Below the pieces are notes generated by a model. That model did no database searches and was not told where the DNA came from. It saw only the letters and a list, made by a program, of their open reading frames with translations. A stretch of DNA of 46,833 nt from positions 1 to 46,833 of the forward strand of contig NZ_JACJRU010000053.1 of NCBI RefSeq assembly GCF_014697425.1, written 5' to 3'. The position numbers and the translations under genes are program-made. Source of the DNA: Nostoc sp. FACHB-110 (GTDB lineage: Bacteria; Cyanobacteriota; Cyanobacteriia; Cyanobacteriales; Nostocaceae). Of this stretch, positions 6,699 to 15,999 are shown piece by piece. How positions within the stretch are numbered: position 1 is the stretch's first letter; every line of letters begins with the position of its first letter.

Positions 6699-7262
6699 TT
6701 GAGTAAGTTTTATATAACGGAAACTCGCTTACCTGTCAAGGATTTGGAATCGTCTACTTGGCGGACTGTTTCGGCTGATACGTTTGTTGCGGCGTGGTCA
6801 AAGGAAGTGGACGCGCTACCCTCCTTTACCACTGATTACCTGCACTTGGTCACTGGCATACTGCTGCCCATTTGGAAAATCCTGCCGCAGCACAGTAGTC
6901 GAGTTTTCAGGTTGCAAACCAGCGATGGCGCGAAAGTGCTTGGTCGGGTGGTGAATGCTCAAGATATCCAAACCGTGCGTGAACAACTCGGACTGAGAAA
7001 TCAGATGCTTTCTCCAGCAGAGCTTGTGAGGTTGGTACTGGACGAAAGTTATACACAACAACTCCCTGGTGGCGTAACTTTGCGACGTTCTTTCATTGCT
7101 GGTGAGCCTCGTATAGAACTAGTCGATGCCCTCTCGTTGGCTGACCGACTTGTGGCTGTGGGTTGTTTTACCGAGATCATCAACTGGCGCAAGCGGGTGT
7201 TTGTGCCAACGGGCTTGAGCGCTGCTGCTGTTCTGACGGCGGTGATTGGGATTTTGGGGTAA
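6699..7262 (+). pseudogene. 5'-truncated remnant, resembles the C-terminal end of a strawberry-notch helicase
   Basis: The 187-residue frame opens only at a TTG just after the TnpB element and has no ribosome-binding site of note. The block around LHLVTGILLPIWKILP and RVFRLQTSDGAKVLGRVV recalls the tail of the very large strawberry-notch helicase/methyltransferase proteins of plasmids and phages (recognised from memory, not searched). The rest of such a protein would have to lie upstream, where TnpB now sits. It is therefore probably the 3' remnant of a gene cut by TnpB insertion or an associated deletion. Base composition is more GC-rich than in the TnpB gene beside it. A stand-alone small protein is possible but less likely. 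Confidence 0.5.
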
Positions 7263-7268
7263 TCAGAG

Positions 7269-7305
7269 CAAAGCGATGTGGTTTTTACCCGTCGCTTTGT
7301 TTTTT
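7269..7305 (+). terminator. Rho-independent terminator
   Basis: CAAAGCGA (7269-7276) pairs with TCGCTTTG (7292-7299), followed at once by TTTTTT (7300-7305). It lies 7 bases after the stop of the truncated frame and would end transcription from the arm/TnpB side. Confidence 0.85.
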
Positions 7306-7622
7306 CTAAAATTTTGGTTTGCAGTTGCACTTTTTGTAAATCTTGTTATTAGCTGGATTTTTCCGCTTCGGGCAACGCCGTGTTGCTCAAGTTTATCTAG
7401 AGACTTTGTTTCGTCATCATTAGCTCAAAACATCTGGAATTTAGTTTGATTGAACGTACCATAACGTCACAAGTTCCTTTAAAATAGGTTCACTAGCTGC
7501 TTAAGATTGTTCAATTAATCATTAACCCAAAAGCAAACAAGCAAACATTTATATCCAAGATAGTTTGGAGTTAAATTGTCTAATTAGTATTTTTAATATA
7601 TCAGAAGTGTCTTTTGCCATTG
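7306..7622. other. Intergenic gap, no gene seen
   Basis: AT-rich DNA between the terminator and the SNF2 helicase gene. It contains a short inverted repeat (GCAAC-N5-GTTGC near 7372) and probably the helicase promoter, but no convincing -35/-10 pair was identified. Confidence 0.4.
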
Positions 7623-10600
7623 ATGACTAATATTGCGTCTAAATCCATAAAACTACAAGCACAACTCACTGAAAAATACTTCGAGTTACACCCTTGTATA
7701 CAAAAGATTATTCAGTTGTTCTCAGTAATTTATGCACCGATAGATAAAAATTCATTTGTGAGTTGTATTAGTAAAACGGGTGCTTTAGATGAAAATAATA
7801 AACCTTGGAGTACTAAAACCATTAGTCCCCAAATTGATAAATTGTTAAAAGTAGGTTTGCTAGTGCAGTCAGGCAGACAAAATCCTGAATGTCATCCTTT
7901 ACTCACAGAAATTGCTACTCGTCATGCAGTAAAAACCGGACAGTTTGAAATTCTTGTCACAGTAGTAGAAGAAAAGTTACCTATACGGACTCATTGGAAC
8001 AAAAAAGCTCGGATATTCCGCAGCTTACGCGAGTGTATTCGGGAAATCCGTATAGGTTTTTATCGCCAAGATCCTAATTTTATTAATCAGCAAATTGAAG
8101 ATTACGAGAAATATGCTGATAGCGAAGAAAAAATAGTCATCCAAAATATCTTCTTTCAGATATGCAATAACCCATTTGATGCCGATTGGTTTAACACTTT
8201 ACCACAAGGATTATATGAAAATGGGATATCTAGTATCCTCCTCAACTCAGCCTTAAAATTGTCTGTGTCTGAAGATGCGTTTACGTTGCTGGAAGAAGAA
8301 TGTTCTACATCTGGGAAACATTGTTCAGATTATCTGCATTTGATTTTGACAGAACAAATGTTGCTTCGGGGTTGTACCCAAGAAGCACAAGAATGTCTGG
8401 AGCGGGTATCGGATGAATATCAACATAACGCTGCTGTCTTTTGGGGATGGTTAAGTTTTCTTGGAGGGGAAAACGAACAAGCGATTAAATATTATACAGA
8501 TGCCCTGAAAAAACTGAGAAAAGCGACAGGCAAACGCCAAATATACTTTAATACGATGGGAGGCTTATTTTTTATCCTGGCACTGTTAAAAGATGGTTCA
8601 GTGCAGAGCCTCCAGCAAGCAGAAGATTACACCAGTGCGATGTCCCGCCAATCAGATCATTGGCTGAGGTTTATTTATGGCAGACTGAAAATGGTACTGC
8701 AAGTCCATCAAGGTGATCTTACTCAAAAACAATTAGTCCTTAGCTCTCACATTTCTTCAGTGGAAGAAGAAAACAGCTTACAAACATTGTTTTGCTCACT
8801 CTGCCTTTACTGGATGGATGCCGACGCTGCAAAAAAACGTTTACCTAATTTATTAGAGCCATTATATCGGAGAGCGCTTACTTCAGGGCATCATTGGTTG
8901 GCAATGGAAACCGCAGAACTCCTATCCCGACTCAAACCTAGTAGTAACTATCAAAAACAGGCAGAGGCACTGCGAGAAGATAGCGGTATCCAAACTATTA
9001 TCGACTTAATTCGACCCCAAGAAGCTTGGGAAATGTGCCTCAATGCCCTAACCAATCTCCAGAAAGAACCACAACTGCCAGGAAAACCAGAGTCCGAATT
9101 ACGTTTAGCATGGTTCATTACCTTCTATCCCAGTAGATGTGTGTTGCAACCAAAAGAACAGAAAGTAAATGCCAAAGGAGAATGGAGTAAAGGTCGCCCC
9201 ATCGCCCTCAAGCGTCTGAACAGTGGATTAGCTGAGTTTGATTACATTACCCCCCAAGATATGCGGGTATGTAGTTGTATTGAGGTATATAGCGAAGGCT
9301 ATTACGGCAAAGTTGATTATAACTTCAGTGAAAAAGCCATCTGTGCGTTAATTGGACACCCGTTGGTTTTTTGGGAAGATAGTCCTAATGTTCGTGTCGA
9401 AATTGTCAAGGGAGAACCAGAACTTTTAGTTAAAAAAGAGAAACTTGGTCGTCTCACCTTGGAATTTTCTCCTAAAATCATCGAATCGCAGAGTATTCTG
9501 CATATTAAAGAAACGCCAACCCGCATCAAAGTTATTGAAATCACTGCCCAACACAGACGTATTGCAGAAATTATTGGTAAAGATAATCAGTTAAATGTAC
9601 CAGCAAGTGCCGAAAAACAAGTTTTAGCTGCCATTAATGCTATCTCTGGCATTGTCACCGTGCATTCGGACATTGGTGGTGGCGCAGAAGGAGCAGAAGT
9701 TGTCCCCGCCCAGACATTACCTCATATTCACCTTTTGCCTGCCAATGTCGGCTTAAAAGTTACCATGTTGTCGCGCCCATTTGCCCAAGGTGGCCCCTAC
9801 TATCGTCCTGGTACAGGTGGTGAAACTGTGATTGCCGAGATTGATGGTAAACGTCTACAAACCAGACGAAATCTGTTACAAGAGAAACAACTTGCCGCAA
9901 ACGCCGTAGAAGCCTGCGCCACTTTGGCTCGAAATGAAGAACAAGATGGTGAATGGACAATAGAAGACCCAGAGGACTGTTTAGAATTGCTGCTAGAACT
10001 GCAAGCTTTGGGAAGTAATGTCGTCATAGAATGGCCGCAAGGAGAAAAACTGCGTGTTAGCCACAATGCCGACTTCAAAGACTTTAATTTATCGATTCAA
10101 CGTCAGCAAGACTGGTTTGCCGCCACTGGGGAATTGAAATTGAATAACGATCTAGTGCTGGATATGCAGCAACTACTAGAACTATTAGAGAAAACCCCCA
10201 GTCGTTTTATTCCGCTTGGGGATGGTCAATTTCTGGCTTTAACTCAAGCTTTTCGCAAACGCCTGGATGAATTGCGGATGTTTTCGGAAAAACATGGTAC
10301 TGGGATGCGTTTTCATCCCTTGGCTACATTAGGATTAGAAGATTTTGTTGATGAAGTCGGTAAGGTAAAGGCAGATAAACACTGGAAAGAACATATCGAA
10401 CGTCTCAAGGAAGTACAAAACCTCCAACCAGAACTCCCATCTACGTTTCAAGCCCAATTGCGTGACTATCAAATGGAAGGTTTTTGTTGGTTGGCGCGTC
10501 TGGCACATTGGGGTGTGGGAGCTTGCTTGGCAGACCAAATGGGATTGGGAAAGACCGTGCAGGCATTGGCTGTCATCCTCAGAAATGCACATCAGGGGCC

Positions 10601-11831
10601 AACCCTAATTATTGCCCCAACTTCTGTGTGCATGAATTGGGTGAGTGAAGCGCAAAAGTTTGCCCCAACTCTGAATATCATTCAATTCTCTGGTGCTAAC
10701 CGCCAAAAGTTGTTAGATGAATTACAACCTTTGGATATGTTGATATGCAGCTATGGTTTATTGCAACAAGAAGAAGTAGCTCAAATGCTTGCTCAAGTGC
10801 AATGGCAAACAATTGTCCTGGATGAAGCCCAGGCGATCAAAAATATGAACACTAAACGTTCTCAGGCTGCCATGAATTTGAAATCTAATTTTAAATTGCT
10901 GACTACTGGGACTCCGATTGAAAATCATCTTGGTGAATTGTGGAATTTGTTCCGTTTTATTAATCCTGGGTTATTAGGTTCTTTTGAAAGTTTCAATCAA
11001 CGCTTTGCTACCCCCATTGAAAAATATCAGGATAAACTTGCGCGTAATAAACTCAAAAAACTGATTCAACCATTCTTGTTAAGACGCACCAAAAATCAGG
11101 TATTAGAAGAATTGCCTTCCCGAACTGAAATTCTGCTTCATGTGGAGTTGAGTACTGAAGAAAAGGCGTTTTATGAAGCTTTGCGTCGTCAAGCTATATC
11201 TAAATTGACCCAAAGTAATGCGGATGCTCCCCAGAAACATTTGCAAGTTTTAGCAGAAATTATGAAACTGCGCCGCGCTTGCTGTAATCCCAGCCTCGTT
11301 ATGCCTGAAACTGGCTTATCTAGTTCTAAGTTGCAACTTTTTGGTGAGGTGCTGGACGAACTTCTAGAAAATCGCCATAAGGCTTTGGTGTTTAGTCAGT
11401 TTGTTGATCATTTGCACATCATCCGCGATTTTCTGGAGAAGCAAGGTATTAAATATCAATACTTAGATGGCAGTACCCCAATGGCAGAACGGAAAAGATG
11501 TGTAGATGCGTTTCAAGCTGGGGATGGTGATGTGTTTCTCATTAGTCTCAAAGCTGGGGGTACTGGACTCAATCTTACTGCCGCTGATTATGTTATTCAT
11601 ACAGACCCCTGGTGGAATCCAGCAGTGGAAGATCAAGCTTCCGACCGCGCCCACCGCATTGGGCAACAACGCCCAGTCACAATTTATCGCTTGGTGGCTA
11701 AGGATACTATTGAAGACAAGATTGTGGAACTGCATCACCATAAGCGGGATTTAGCGGATAGTCTCTTGGAGGGTTCTGACATGAGTGGCAAGATATCAAC
11801 AGAGGCATTGTTAGAGTTGATTCATAGTTAG
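7623..11831 (+). CDS. SNF2-family DNA-dependent ATPase with long helical N-terminal region
   Basis: A 1402-residue protein. The C-terminal SNF2 motor has Walker A GLGKT (residues 974-978), the motif II variant DEAQ (1067-1070), TTGTPIENH, and a helicase C domain with DGSTPMAER, LKAGGTGLNLTAAD and QASDRAHRIGQ. The N-terminal 900 residues are not enzymatic by eye: a winged-helix-like start, then TPR-like helical repeats (about 150-450), then mixed regions. SNF2 proteins translocate on duplex DNA to remodel bound proteins; in bacteria many belong to defence systems or transcription recycling. The ATG at 7623 is preferred over the TTG nine bases upstream. The gene is transcribed alone, with an AIPR-like gene 131 bases downstream. 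The physiological partner is unknown; the WGR protein at 20364 is a candidate from family associations only. Confidence 0.9.
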   Translation: MTNIASKSIKLQAQLTEKYFELHPCIQKIIQLFSVIYAPIDKNSFVSCISKTGALDENNKPWSTKTISPQIDKLLKVGLLVQSGRQNPECHPLLTEIATRHAVKTGQFEILVTVVEEKLPIRTHWNKKARIFRSLRECIREIRIGFYRQDPNFINQQIEDYEKYADSEEKIVIQNIFFQICNNPFDADWFNTLPQGLYENGISSILLNSALKLSVSEDAFTLLEEECSTSGKHCSDYLHLILTEQMLLRGCTQEAQECLERVSDEYQHNAAVFWGWLSFLGGENEQAIKYYTDALKKLRKATGKRQIYFNTMGGLFFILALLKDGSVQSLQQAEDYTSAMSRQSDHWLRFIYGRLKMVLQVHQGDLTQKQLVLSSHISSVEEENSLQTLFCSLCLYWMDADAAKKRLPNLLEPLYRRALTSGHHWLAMETAELLSRLKPSSNYQKQAEALREDSGIQTIIDLIRPQEAWEMCLNALTNLQKEPQLPGKPESELRLAWFITFYPSRCVLQPKEQKVNAKGEWSKGRPIALKRLNSGLAEFDYITPQDMRVCSCIEVYSEGYYGKVDYNFSEKAICALIGHPLVFWEDSPNVRVEIVKGEPELLVKKEKLGRLTLEFSPKIIESQSILHIKETPTRIKVIEITAQHRRIAEIIGKDNQLNVPASAEKQVLAAINAISGIVTVHSDIGGGAEGAEVVPAQTLPHIHLLPANVGLKVTMLSRPFAQGGPYYRPGTGGETVIAEIDGKRLQTRRNLLQEKQLAANAVEACATLARNEEQDGEWTIEDPEDCLELLLELQALGSNVVIEWPQGEKLRVSHNADFKDFNLSIQRQQDWFAATGELKLNNDLVLDMQQLLELLEKTPSRFIPLGDGQFLALTQAFRKRLDELRMFSEKHGTGMRFHPLATLGLEDFVDEVGKVKADKHWKEHIERLKEVQNLQPELPSTFQAQLRDYQMEGFCWLARLAHWGVGACLADQMGLGKTVQALAVILRNAHQGPTLIIAPTSVCMNWVSEAQKFAPTLNIIQFSGANRQKLLDELQPLDMLICSYGLLQQEEVAQMLAQVQWQTIVLDEAQAIKNMNTKRSQAAMNLKSNFKLLTTGTPIENHLGELWNLFRFINPGLLGSFESFNQRFATPIEKYQDKLARNKLKKLIQPFLLRRTKNQVLEELPSRTEILLHVELSTEEKAFYEALRRQAISKLTQSNADAPQKHLQVLAEIMKLRRACCNPSLVMPETGLSSSKLQLFGEVLDELLENRHKALVFSQFVDHLHIIRDFLEKQGIKYQYLDGSTPMAERKRCVDAFQAGDGDVFLISLKAGGTGLNLTAADYVIHTDPWWNPAVEDQASDRAHRIGQQRPVTIYRLVAKDTIEDKIVELHHHKRDLADSLLEGSDMSGKISTEALLELIHS

Positions 11832-11962
11832 TCTCACAAGCAAAGGCTTTTGTCACGGCTTTTGTCACCCTTTAAAAGTTTTGAACTTAATCCGCGTGTC
11901 ATTTGCTCCTAAATGCGCGTATCCTTTTTTAATATCAGCTGCACTCCTGGGCAAATAAAACT

Positions 11963-13165
11963 ATGCCAAAAAATTGGGCTTTGAAGGTAGACCAGTTTTT
12001 CAATGCAAACCCCCACTGCATTATCGCTACCGTTCACGTTGACAGCTTCCCTGCCGACCTGCCGCTAGAACCCAATATTCGGGAACCCAACCGCAAAAGC
12101 TCAACATACAGACAAATCTTCGACTCCTTAACCACTGAGCCGGAAAAGTTCTTCTCCAGGCATAGCGGCATCGTGCTGTGTGCCAACAAGGTCAAACCCA
12201 ACAGCAAAAAGACACAGCTAGAACTAGAAATACTTGAGGGCAGTGAGGGCGGTAGCGATGGCATTATCAATGGGGGGCATACGGTTTTAGCCTTCCAGCA
12301 GGCGAGAGAATACAAGTACGATCTAAGTGAAGCCAGGGTCAAAGTCACAATTCACATTGGGCTAAGTGAGGATGATGCAAAAGACATTGCCCTAGCATCA
12401 AACACATCTGCCCCGGTGGATGCGCGGTCTAAAGTTAACGCCAGAGGGGATTATAAATTCCTGAAACAGTTTTTAGCCCAACTGGAGCGAGAAGAAAAAA
12501 CTAAATTCCGCATTGCTTACTACCAAAACCAAAGCGGTGCGCCCAAAAGCCCCCAGTGCAACGTCAACCATCTCATTAAGTTGATGAATTGCCTGGACAG
12601 GAACAAATACAACCCAGACAGCAAGAGCAGAACCAAACACCCACCTGTCAGCAATACACCGTCATTGAGTGAAGCTGAAAGGCAACGGCTGTCGAAATTG
12701 TTGCCACTACTGCCCAAGGGTTTATGGATTGAGCAACGACTATTTCAGATTATTGAAGAACACATAACCAAGCCCAGACGGAAGGGAGTAGTTGACCTCG
12801 CTTCAATCGACCCGCGCAAGAATACGCTGCTGCCGGATAGCAAATATTCGTTCGGCTTTTCTGCACCTGCTGATATTGCCATGCCAATTGTTGCAGCTTA
12901 TCGGGTGTTTTTGGATGAGAGCTACAACTGGATCATTCCTTTTGATGAGTTTGCTGAAGATTTTCTACAACACCTGTGGAATAACTATTACAAGAAATAC
13001 TTGGTGTCGGAGAAACTCGCTGGTAATACAGTTGGCAGTAAAATCTGCCGTAATCCTGTGATTTGGGATAACCTTTACCTTTCAGCCCAGAGTTATCTGA
13101 ATCAGCAGTTGATTAAGATGGTGGGGTCGAACAGCAAGCGCGAAGAGTTGAAGCTGGTGAATTAG
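11963..13165 (+). CDS. AIPR-like (abortive infection phage resistance) protein
   Basis: A 400-residue protein. The central block, GIVLCANKVK, then DGIINGGHTVLAFQQA, then KVTIHIGLSEDDAKDIALASNTSAPVD, matches the pattern of AIPR-domain proteins (RNG/INGxQT-like core followed by a TNT/SNT motif). It also loosely recalls DGQHR/DndB proteins, which share the acidic-G-x-H-x signature. AIPR proteins occur in phage-resistance loci, and their biochemical activity is poorly defined. The C-terminal third (from about residue 270) is helical with no assigned family. There is no signal peptide or membrane segment. It follows the SNF2 gene in the same direction, so the two could be co-expressed. Family call from memory. 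Confidence 0.6.
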   Translation: MPKNWALKVDQFFNANPHCIIATVHVDSFPADLPLEPNIREPNRKSSTYRQIFDSLTTEPEKFFSRHSGIVLCANKVKPNSKKTQLELEILEGSEGGSDGIINGGHTVLAFQQAREYKYDLSEARVKVTIHIGLSEDDAKDIALASNTSAPVDARSKVNARGDYKFLKQFLAQLEREEKTKFRIAYYQNQSGAPKSPQCNVNHLIKLMNCLDRNKYNPDSKSRTKHPPVSNTPSLSEAERQRLSKLLPLLPKGLWIEQRLFQIIEEHITKPRRKGVVDLASIDPRKNTLLPDSKYSFGFSAPADIAMPIVAAYRVFLDESYNWIIPFDEFAEDFLQHLWNNYYKKYLVSEKLAGNTVGSKICRNPVIWDNLYLSAQSYLNQQLIKMVGSNSKREELKLVN

Positions 13166-13253
13166 TTAATAAAATTACTCAGGAGCTATAAAGCCTACAC
13201 TGTAAGCCATATACAATTTTTATTGAGGTGATTTGTTTCTAGTTAAAATTATT

Positions 13254-13358
13254 ATGCCTGATACACCAAGCAACCGACTAGACTGGATTGAGGCAATCTT
13301 AGACGGGGTAGCAACTCAACAACAGTTAAATACTCAGTCCAGCACCTTGGCTACGTGA
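13254..13358 (+). pseudogene. Fragment of a small coiled-coil protein gene
   Basis: A 34-residue frame, MPDTPSNRLDWIEAILDG and so on, ends early at TGA. It resembles the N-terminal start (RLDxIEAIL) of small coiled-coil proteins common in Nostocales. The remainder of the coiled coil is missing, so this is probably a remnant. Confidence 0.4.
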
Positions 13359-13452
13359 GTCTTGAAGCAGGTGAGTGCCTCTGATAGCAATCTTATCCCA
13401 ACATGATATTGGCAGAGAGAATTGATATGGAATTGTCTGAGTGGGTGCAGTT

Positions 13453-13743
13453 ATGAATATTGAAGGTATTATTGTTCTTAAAGAGAGGAAAAAGCTCTAC
13501 AAAGATACAGGACTACCATTCTCGGAAATCCTGATTAAAGTAAGTGAAGTGTTACCTGAGATAGAAAGTTGGTATGAGCAGAAAAAACAAGACTATCCAG
13601 ACTGTTACCAATCATATCAAAAAAATCAATGGCGATTTAGATACACAAAAGCACTAGATAAACTTCAGCTTAAGCCTGGAGATAAAGTCTTGATCCAGTT
13701 TAAGTCAGTTCTAGTAGTTCACCAACCCAAAATTGCAGTGTAG
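13453..13743 (+). CDS. Hypothetical small protein
   Basis: A 96-residue protein of no recognised family, starting at the ATG at 13453 (a longer in-frame start at 13441 is less likely). It has an amphipathic N-terminal helix, a K/Y/Q-rich middle and a beta-rich end (KPGDKVLIQFKSVLVV). The last residues, VHQPKIAV, are encoded by a 26-base dispersed sequence that recurs inverted at 20175-20200. The native C terminus has therefore probably been replaced by a repeat. It lies alone between the AIPR-like and RadD-like genes. Confidence 0.45.
   Translation: MNIEGIIVLKERKKLYKDTGLPFSEILIKVSEVLPEIESWYEQKKQDYPDCYQSYQKNQWRFRYTKALDKLQLKPGDKVLIQFKSVLVVHQPKIAV
13711..13736 (+). repeat. 26-base dispersed repeat, copy 1 (inverted partner at 20175-20200)
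   Basis: Starts CTAGTAGT and ends ACCCAAAATTGC. It matches the reverse complement of 20175-20200 at 24 of 26 positions. The pair faces inward around 6.4 kb that contains the RadD-like to winged-helix genes. Confidence 0.6.
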
Positions 13744-13774
13744 GTCGAGCAGAGGGAGCGGGGGTGGCTCTTGT

Positions 13775-13838
13775 GGCAGGGGGAGAAAATTCTTCCCTCC
13801 CCTGCCCCCCAGCTTCCCCTGCCCCCCCTGCCCGCCAC
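13775..13838. repeat. GC-rich palindromic repeat
   Basis: GGCAGGGGGAG at 13775 pairs with CTCCCCTGCC ending at 13806, followed by further C-rich direct repeats (CCCCTGCCCCCC). It is a Nostoc-type intergenic palindrome. It extends an apparent frame (13771-13959) that is unlikely to be real before 13840. Confidence 0.55.
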
Positions 13839-13839
13839 C

Positions 13840-13959
13840 ATGCAAAGTTTCCTTGGTGGACTACTAGGTACATCAAGAGGATGTCCTTTAATCAGTGGCA
13901 AACTATTAAAAATCGTAAGCCAAGAAGAAATTTATCTTGACGATGCCTTCAGCCTATGA
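13840..13959 (+). CDS. Possible 39-residue peptide or gene remnant
   Basis: A short frame begins MQSFLGGLLGTSRGCPLISG and ends DDAFSL just after a GC-rich repeat. The family is not recognised and no strong ribosome-binding site is seen. It may be the tail of a gene interrupted by the repeat. Confidence 0.25.
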   Translation: MQSFLGGLLGTSRGCPLISGKLLKIVSQEEIYLDDAFSL

Positions 13960-14067
13960 ATTTTGATGTGAAATGAGCGATCGCATTTCTAACTAACCTC
14001 CTAAAGTAAATATGGGTAGAATGTGTAAACCAGCACGTTCATCCAAAACTGTAGCAATTAGCGAAGA

Positions 14068-15933
14068 ATGTTCAGTCTGCGCGATTACCAACAAGATTTA
14101 GTTTCTAAAACTTTTGCTGCTTGGAATGGTGGAATTAGAAAGGTACTACTGCAACTAAGCACTGGTGGTGGTAAGACAATTATCTTTGCCGCCGTAGCAT
14201 CTAAGATGACTGCTCAAAGTGAAGGTGTTTTGGTTGTTGCTCACAGAGAAGAGTTAATTCTCCAAGCCGCAGAGAAACTAGCGGCGGTGACAAAATTACC
14301 ACCCGGAATCATTAAAGCTGGTTACAAACCTACTGATTCTTTAGTTCAAGTAGCTAGTATCCAAACTCTTTCACGACGAGAAACTTACCCGAAGGCGCAG
14401 CTTGTCATCATTGATGAAGCTCATCATTCTAGTGCAAATAGTTACCGTAAATTATTAGATGCTTACCCACAAGCACTGATTTTAGGGCTAACTGCCACAC
14501 CCAGACGCGAAGACGGCTATGGATTGCGAGATGTTTTTGACCACCTGATTAGCTCGATTTCCACCAAGGAATTAATTGCTTTAGGCCACTTAACAGATTA
14601 CAAATTGATTGCTGGCTTTAAATATTCTCGACATAAAGTTCCGCAAAAACGCGACTTTACGCGTAAAGAATTAGAAGAAGTTGCTTCTGACTACAAGCCA
14701 TCTGAGGTATTGAAGCAGTGGCAGAATTTTTGCGCCCATCAAAAGACAGTAATTTTTGCCGTCAACGTCAAGCACTCTCAAGATATTACACAAGCTTTCT
14801 GTGCTAATGGAATCGCTTGTGAGCATCTTGATGGCGAAACGAGCAACATTGAACGTAAGGAAATTTTAGATAGATTTCGTAGCGGTCAAACACAGGTTAT
14901 CAGTAATTGTGCAATTTTAACTGAAGGGTTTGACTGCCCTGACTCTAGTGTCGCCGTGATTGCGCGACCAACCAGCAGTGTTACTCTCTGGTTGCAAATG
15001 ATTGGCCGAGTCTTGCGTCCTGCACCGGGAAAAGAATATGCCACTATCTTAGACATGACTGATAACTGGTATCGGCTAGGTCGTCCGTGTGACCACCGAA
15101 AATGGAGTCTTGACCCAGTATCTTGTGACCCTGATACCCAAGGTACGAGGTGTTGCCCTCACTGCCATCATGTCTTCAAGCCAATGTCTGCCCTGATTCG
15201 CACAAAAGAATACTTTAATTGTCAAAAAGCCGAGTTTGTCATCCAGTATGAAGCAGATTGCCCCAATTGCAGTAAATCTTTTAAATGGGTCTTAGAAGAA
15301 TCCTCGGCTACAGGAAATGATGGCGAAGTGGTAATTGTTGCTGACTCTGATATTGAGTTTAAAGAAGTTCCACCCGAAGTGCGCCCATCTTTATTAACCC
15401 CAGTTATTGAGGCTAAAAAGCGTAAGTTTAGAAATCAAGAAAGAAAACTAATTTTTTATAGTGCCACAATTAGAAGCTGGTTTTTAAATTGCCAAGAAAT
15501 CAATTTAACCGAGCTAATTTATGCTATTGAATTGCTTGATTGCCCACCACAAACGTTTGAATCGAGCATAGAATCTTTAGTTTATAAAATTCGCAATGCT
15601 CAAGAATGGACAGACGTAGCAAACATCATGTCTAGTCGTCCCGATAATGTAAAACAAGTTATTTGGAGTAGATTATCTAATCAGGAGAAAAACAGATTTA
15701 AAACAATGAAAGTCAACTATGAAAAGGAAATGAATGAAATTCAGGAATGGTTGACAGAAGAAAACTTAGTATTAATAGCAGAGTATTTATCAGCCTGTCA
15801 AGATGTTGAGATGATTTCTTCTTTATGCCAAATCTATAAAAAACCAGTTATTCAAGCAGCCCTTGACCGGATATCCGACGATAAACGTTACCAAATTAAT
15901 CAATGGATTACACAGTTATATAAAGCTAGTTAA
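14068..15933 (+). CDS. RadD/YejH-like superfamily 2 helicase
   Basis: A 621-residue protein. Helicase motifs in order: an N-terminal LRDYQQD Q-like motif, Walker A TGGGKT (residues 32-37), DEAH (116-119), GLTATPRR, then a second RecA domain with GETSNIERKEIL, LTEGFDCP and QMIGRVLRPAPGK. A cysteine cluster after the motor, CCPHCHH and CPNC, matches the zinc-binding region of RadD-like proteins. The last 180 residues are helical and unassigned. RadD-like helicases act in DNA repair and replication-fork processing; relatives occur in defence loci. The ATG at 14068 lies right at the start of the conserved motif. The MOSC/ATL gene begins 66 bases downstream in the same direction, so the two are probably co-transcribed. 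Confidence 0.85.
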   Translation: MFSLRDYQQDLVSKTFAAWNGGIRKVLLQLSTGGGKTIIFAAVASKMTAQSEGVLVVAHREELILQAAEKLAAVTKLPPGIIKAGYKPTDSLVQVASIQTLSRRETYPKAQLVIIDEAHHSSANSYRKLLDAYPQALILGLTATPRREDGYGLRDVFDHLISSISTKELIALGHLTDYKLIAGFKYSRHKVPQKRDFTRKELEEVASDYKPSEVLKQWQNFCAHQKTVIFAVNVKHSQDITQAFCANGIACEHLDGETSNIERKEILDRFRSGQTQVISNCAILTEGFDCPDSSVAVIARPTSSVTLWLQMIGRVLRPAPGKEYATILDMTDNWYRLGRPCDHRKWSLDPVSCDPDTQGTRCCPHCHHVFKPMSALIRTKEYFNCQKAEFVIQYEADCPNCSKSFKWVLEESSATGNDGEVVIVADSDIEFKEVPPEVRPSLLTPVIEAKKRKFRNQERKLIFYSATIRSWFLNCQEINLTELIYAIELLDCPPQTFESSIESLVYKIRNAQEWTDVANIMSSRPDNVKQVIWSRLSNQEKNRFKTMKVNYEKEMNEIQEWLTEENLVLIAEYLSACQDVEMISSLCQIYKKPVIQAALDRISDDKRYQINQWITQLYKAS

Positions 15934-15999
15934 ACAAGAGTTTAGATTCAACAAGTCACAAGTTTTACAAGCTATTGAAAATTAATTCAAACATAATTT

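Noticed and set aside
11963..13165. DndB/DGQHR-type phosphorothioation regulator
   Set aside because: The signature is INGGHT rather than DGQHR, and no dnd genes are nearby; AIPR fits better.
13771..13839. Upstream extension of the small frame ending at 13959
   Set aside because: The added residues (proline/leucine-rich) come from a GC-rich palindromic repeat, not protein-coding sequence.
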